36,577 nucleotides of DNA from an uncultured Hellea sp. (GTDB taxonomy: Bacteria > Pseudomonadota > Alphaproteobacteria > Caulobacterales > Maricaulaceae). Positions 35,249 through 36,577 of this stretch are shown here, in pieces. Under the pieces are notes generated by a model, which saw only the letters and a list, made by a program, of their open reading frames with translations, was not told the DNA's origin and ran no database searches. Within the stretch, counting starts at the first letter, position 1; each line of letters opens with the position of its first letter. Position numbers and translations under genes: made by a program. The DNA lies in contig CAJQGR010000012.1 of the NCBI GenBank assembly GCA_905477785.1, forward strand, positions 1 to 36,577, given 5' to 3'.

Positions 35249-36577
35249 TTACTTAACTAATTCAGAAGTACCTGATAGCGCTGCTGAAAATACGGCGGCT
35301 GAAAAGTTTTCTAAATCTTCTATTCTCTCACCTATGCCTATGGCATGGATAGGTAACTTATATTTTTCAGCTAACGCAACCAGAACTCCCCCTTTGGCAG
35401 TCCCATCCAGTTTTGTCATAATAATTCCTGTCACACCTGCATGGTCTGTAAAAGCTTTAGTTTGCATAAGAGCATTTTGTCCAACTGTGGCATCGAGCAC
35501 TAGAATGCAGTGGTGCGGCGCAGATGCATCTTGTTTTTTAATGACTCTAACTATTTTTTCAAGTTCATCCATTAATTCAGTTCGGTTCTGTAATCTCCCA
35601 GCTGTATCAATCATTAATATATCGGTGTCTGCTTCTTTTGCTTGATCGATTGCATCATAAACTAACCCAGCTGCATCAGACCCCTGTTTGCCAGAAATGA
35701 TCTTTGCGCCTGCCAAGTCACTCCAAACTGTTAGTTGCTCTACTGCTGCTGCACGAAATGTATCACCTGCTGCGATCATTACTTTTTTACCCTGAGAACT
35801 GTATTTTTTTGCGAGTTTACCTAATGTTGTTGTTTTTCCTGATCCATTTACGCCAACAAAAAGTAAAATTTGCGGTTTTTTATGTGTAAGCTTTAATGGT
35901 GATTCTAGAGGAGTTAGTATTTCAGAGATAACTTCGCCAAGCGTAATTTTTATTTCTAATTCATTAACCTCTTTATCAAACTTTTCTTTTGAAAGACTGG
36001 AAATAACTTTTCCTGAGGCTTCTAAACCAAGATCCGCTTGAATAAGTATATCCTCTAAATCATTTAGCGCTGCATTATCCAACTTCCTTTTTTTAAATAG
36101 GGATGACATTTGCTCTGACATGAGCGATGATGATTTTGATAGACCCGCTGTTATGCGTTTGAAAAATCCATTCTCGTTCAAAACAATTTTTTTATCATCA
36201 ATATTTAAAGCATTACTCTCATCGGGCTTTTTATCTTTAAGGGGAATTTCTTTTTGTATATCAGATTTATTTGTTAATTTGAGTGGTTTTTTATTTTTTT
36301 GACCTGATTTTATTTTCTTTGTTTTTGGAATAGTTGCTTTTTTTTCTGCCTGTTTTTCTACTTTTTCTGGGCTAACTAAGGGTGGGTTTTTAGTTGATGT
36401 TTGTTGTGTATCTTCCTGATGAGATGCTTTTAATGCAGCAGCATTTATGACGGCCATTTTTTCAGCCATTTTAGCATCTATTATTTTGTCTTCTTCGGCT
36501 TTTCTCGCAGCTTCAAGAGCAAGTTTTTCTTCTTTAGATTTGAAGCCAAGTCTTGAAAGCCAACTACGTTTTTTTTT
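35249..36577 (-). CDS. ftsY: Signal recognition particle receptor FtsY, 5' end cut by window edge
   Basis: GTPase that docks SRP-ribosome complexes at the membrane. The reading frame is open to the right edge: codons upstream of the Met at 36469 read KKKRSWLSRLGFKSKEEKL, a typical FtsY N-terminus, so the true start lies just outside the window and 442 residues are visible. An extended Lys/Glu-rich linker (about visible residues 37-135) precedes the NG domain with GVNGSGKT (242-249), AAGDTFRAAAVEQL, DTAGRLQNR (from 324), and TKLDGTAKGG (from 388). It is followed by yciB. Confidence 0.96.
   Translation of the reverse strand, partial: KKKRSWLSRLGFKSKEEKLALEAARKAEEDKIIDAKMAEKMAVINAAALKASHQEDTQQTSTKNPPLVSPEKVEKQAEKKATIPKTKKIKSGQKNKKPLKLTNKSDIQKEIPLKDKKPDESNALNIDDKKIVLNENGFFKRITAGLSKSSSLMSEQMSSLFKKRKLDNAALNDLEDILIQADLGLEASGKVISSLSKEKFDKEVNELEIKITLGEVISEILTPLESPLKLTHKKPQILLFVGVNGSGKTTTLGKLAKKYSSQGKKVMIAAGDTFRAAAVEQLTVWSDLAGAKIISGKQGSDAAGLVYDAIDQAKEADTDILMIDTAGRLQNRTELMDELEKIVRVIKKQDASAPHHCILVLDATVGQNALMQTKAFTDHAGVTGIIMTKLDGTAKGGVLVALAEKYKLPIHAIGIGERIEDLENFSAAVFSAALSGTSELVK

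Overview
The window is a compact, AT-rich stretch of bacterial chromosome. Its gene content and order point to an alphaproteobacterium: a secA / PpiC lipoprotein / argJ / mutT block, then grxC / nitrilase / DUF1178 / ubiG / lysC, an SDHAF4-like (DUF1674) gene beside rsmB, an rpe / heparinase-like / epimerase / purH block, and acnA / yciB / ftsY. The AT-richness, short intergenic gaps and overlapping genes suggest a streamlined, possibly marine, low-GC lineage. That lineage call is inference; no rRNA gene is present to test it. No insertion sequence, prophage, CRISPR array, tRNA or rRNA was seen, and no gene-free stretch exceeds about 300 bases.

Layout. 1-3162 (minus): glmS (its last few codons lie outside the window) and ugd, both amino-sugar/nucleotide-sugar genes. 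3280-5887: a sterol-desaturase/fatty-acid-hydroxylase-type membrane protein facing a lipoprotein-like metal amidohydrolase. 5880-8801 (minus): a tightly overlapped run aroK-aroB-CorC/HlyC-like protein-amidohydrolase. 8942-12944 (plus): a tiny membrane protein, an exported protein of unknown function, xerD, a 92-residue unknown and accA, ending at a clear hairpin terminator. 12992-16619 (minus): an outer-membrane barrel protein and secA. 16751-19381 (plus): PpiC-type lipoprotein, argJ and mutT. 19384-20217 (minus): an NDUFAF5-like methyltransferase homologue. 20320-21823 (plus): grxC, a Nit1-like amidase and a DUF1178 protein. 21826-22605 (minus): ubiG. 22765-24039 (plus): lysC. 24042-24242 (minus): the SDHAF4 homologue. 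24321-31760 (plus): rsmB, rpe, heparinase II/III-like protein, membrane-bound nucleotide-sugar epimerase/dehydratase and purH. 31837-36577 (minus): acnA, yciB/ispZ and ftsY (5' end outside the window).

Functions represented: cell-envelope sugar metabolism (glmS, ugd, the epimerase, the heparinase-like gene), protein export and membrane insertion (secA, ftsY, PpiC lipoprotein), shikimate, arginine, aspartate-family and purine biosynthesis, fatty-acid initiation (accA), TCA cycle and respiratory-chain assembly (acnA, SDHAF4 homologue, ubiG, possibly the NDUFAF5-like gene), glutathione/redox upkeep (grxC with Nit1) and chromosome dimer resolution (xerD).

I found no clearly new multi-gene system. 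The best leads are: an aroK gene whose first ATG lies inside its P-loop and which has no ATG, GTG or TTG upstream, implying an ATT or similar start; a set of 8-nt gene overlaps and convergent genes separated by 1-2 nt; an uncharacterised exported-protein pair in front of xerD with a perfect inverted repeat in its promoter region; and a methyltransferase-family protein that has lost the usual SAM-binding glycine motif.
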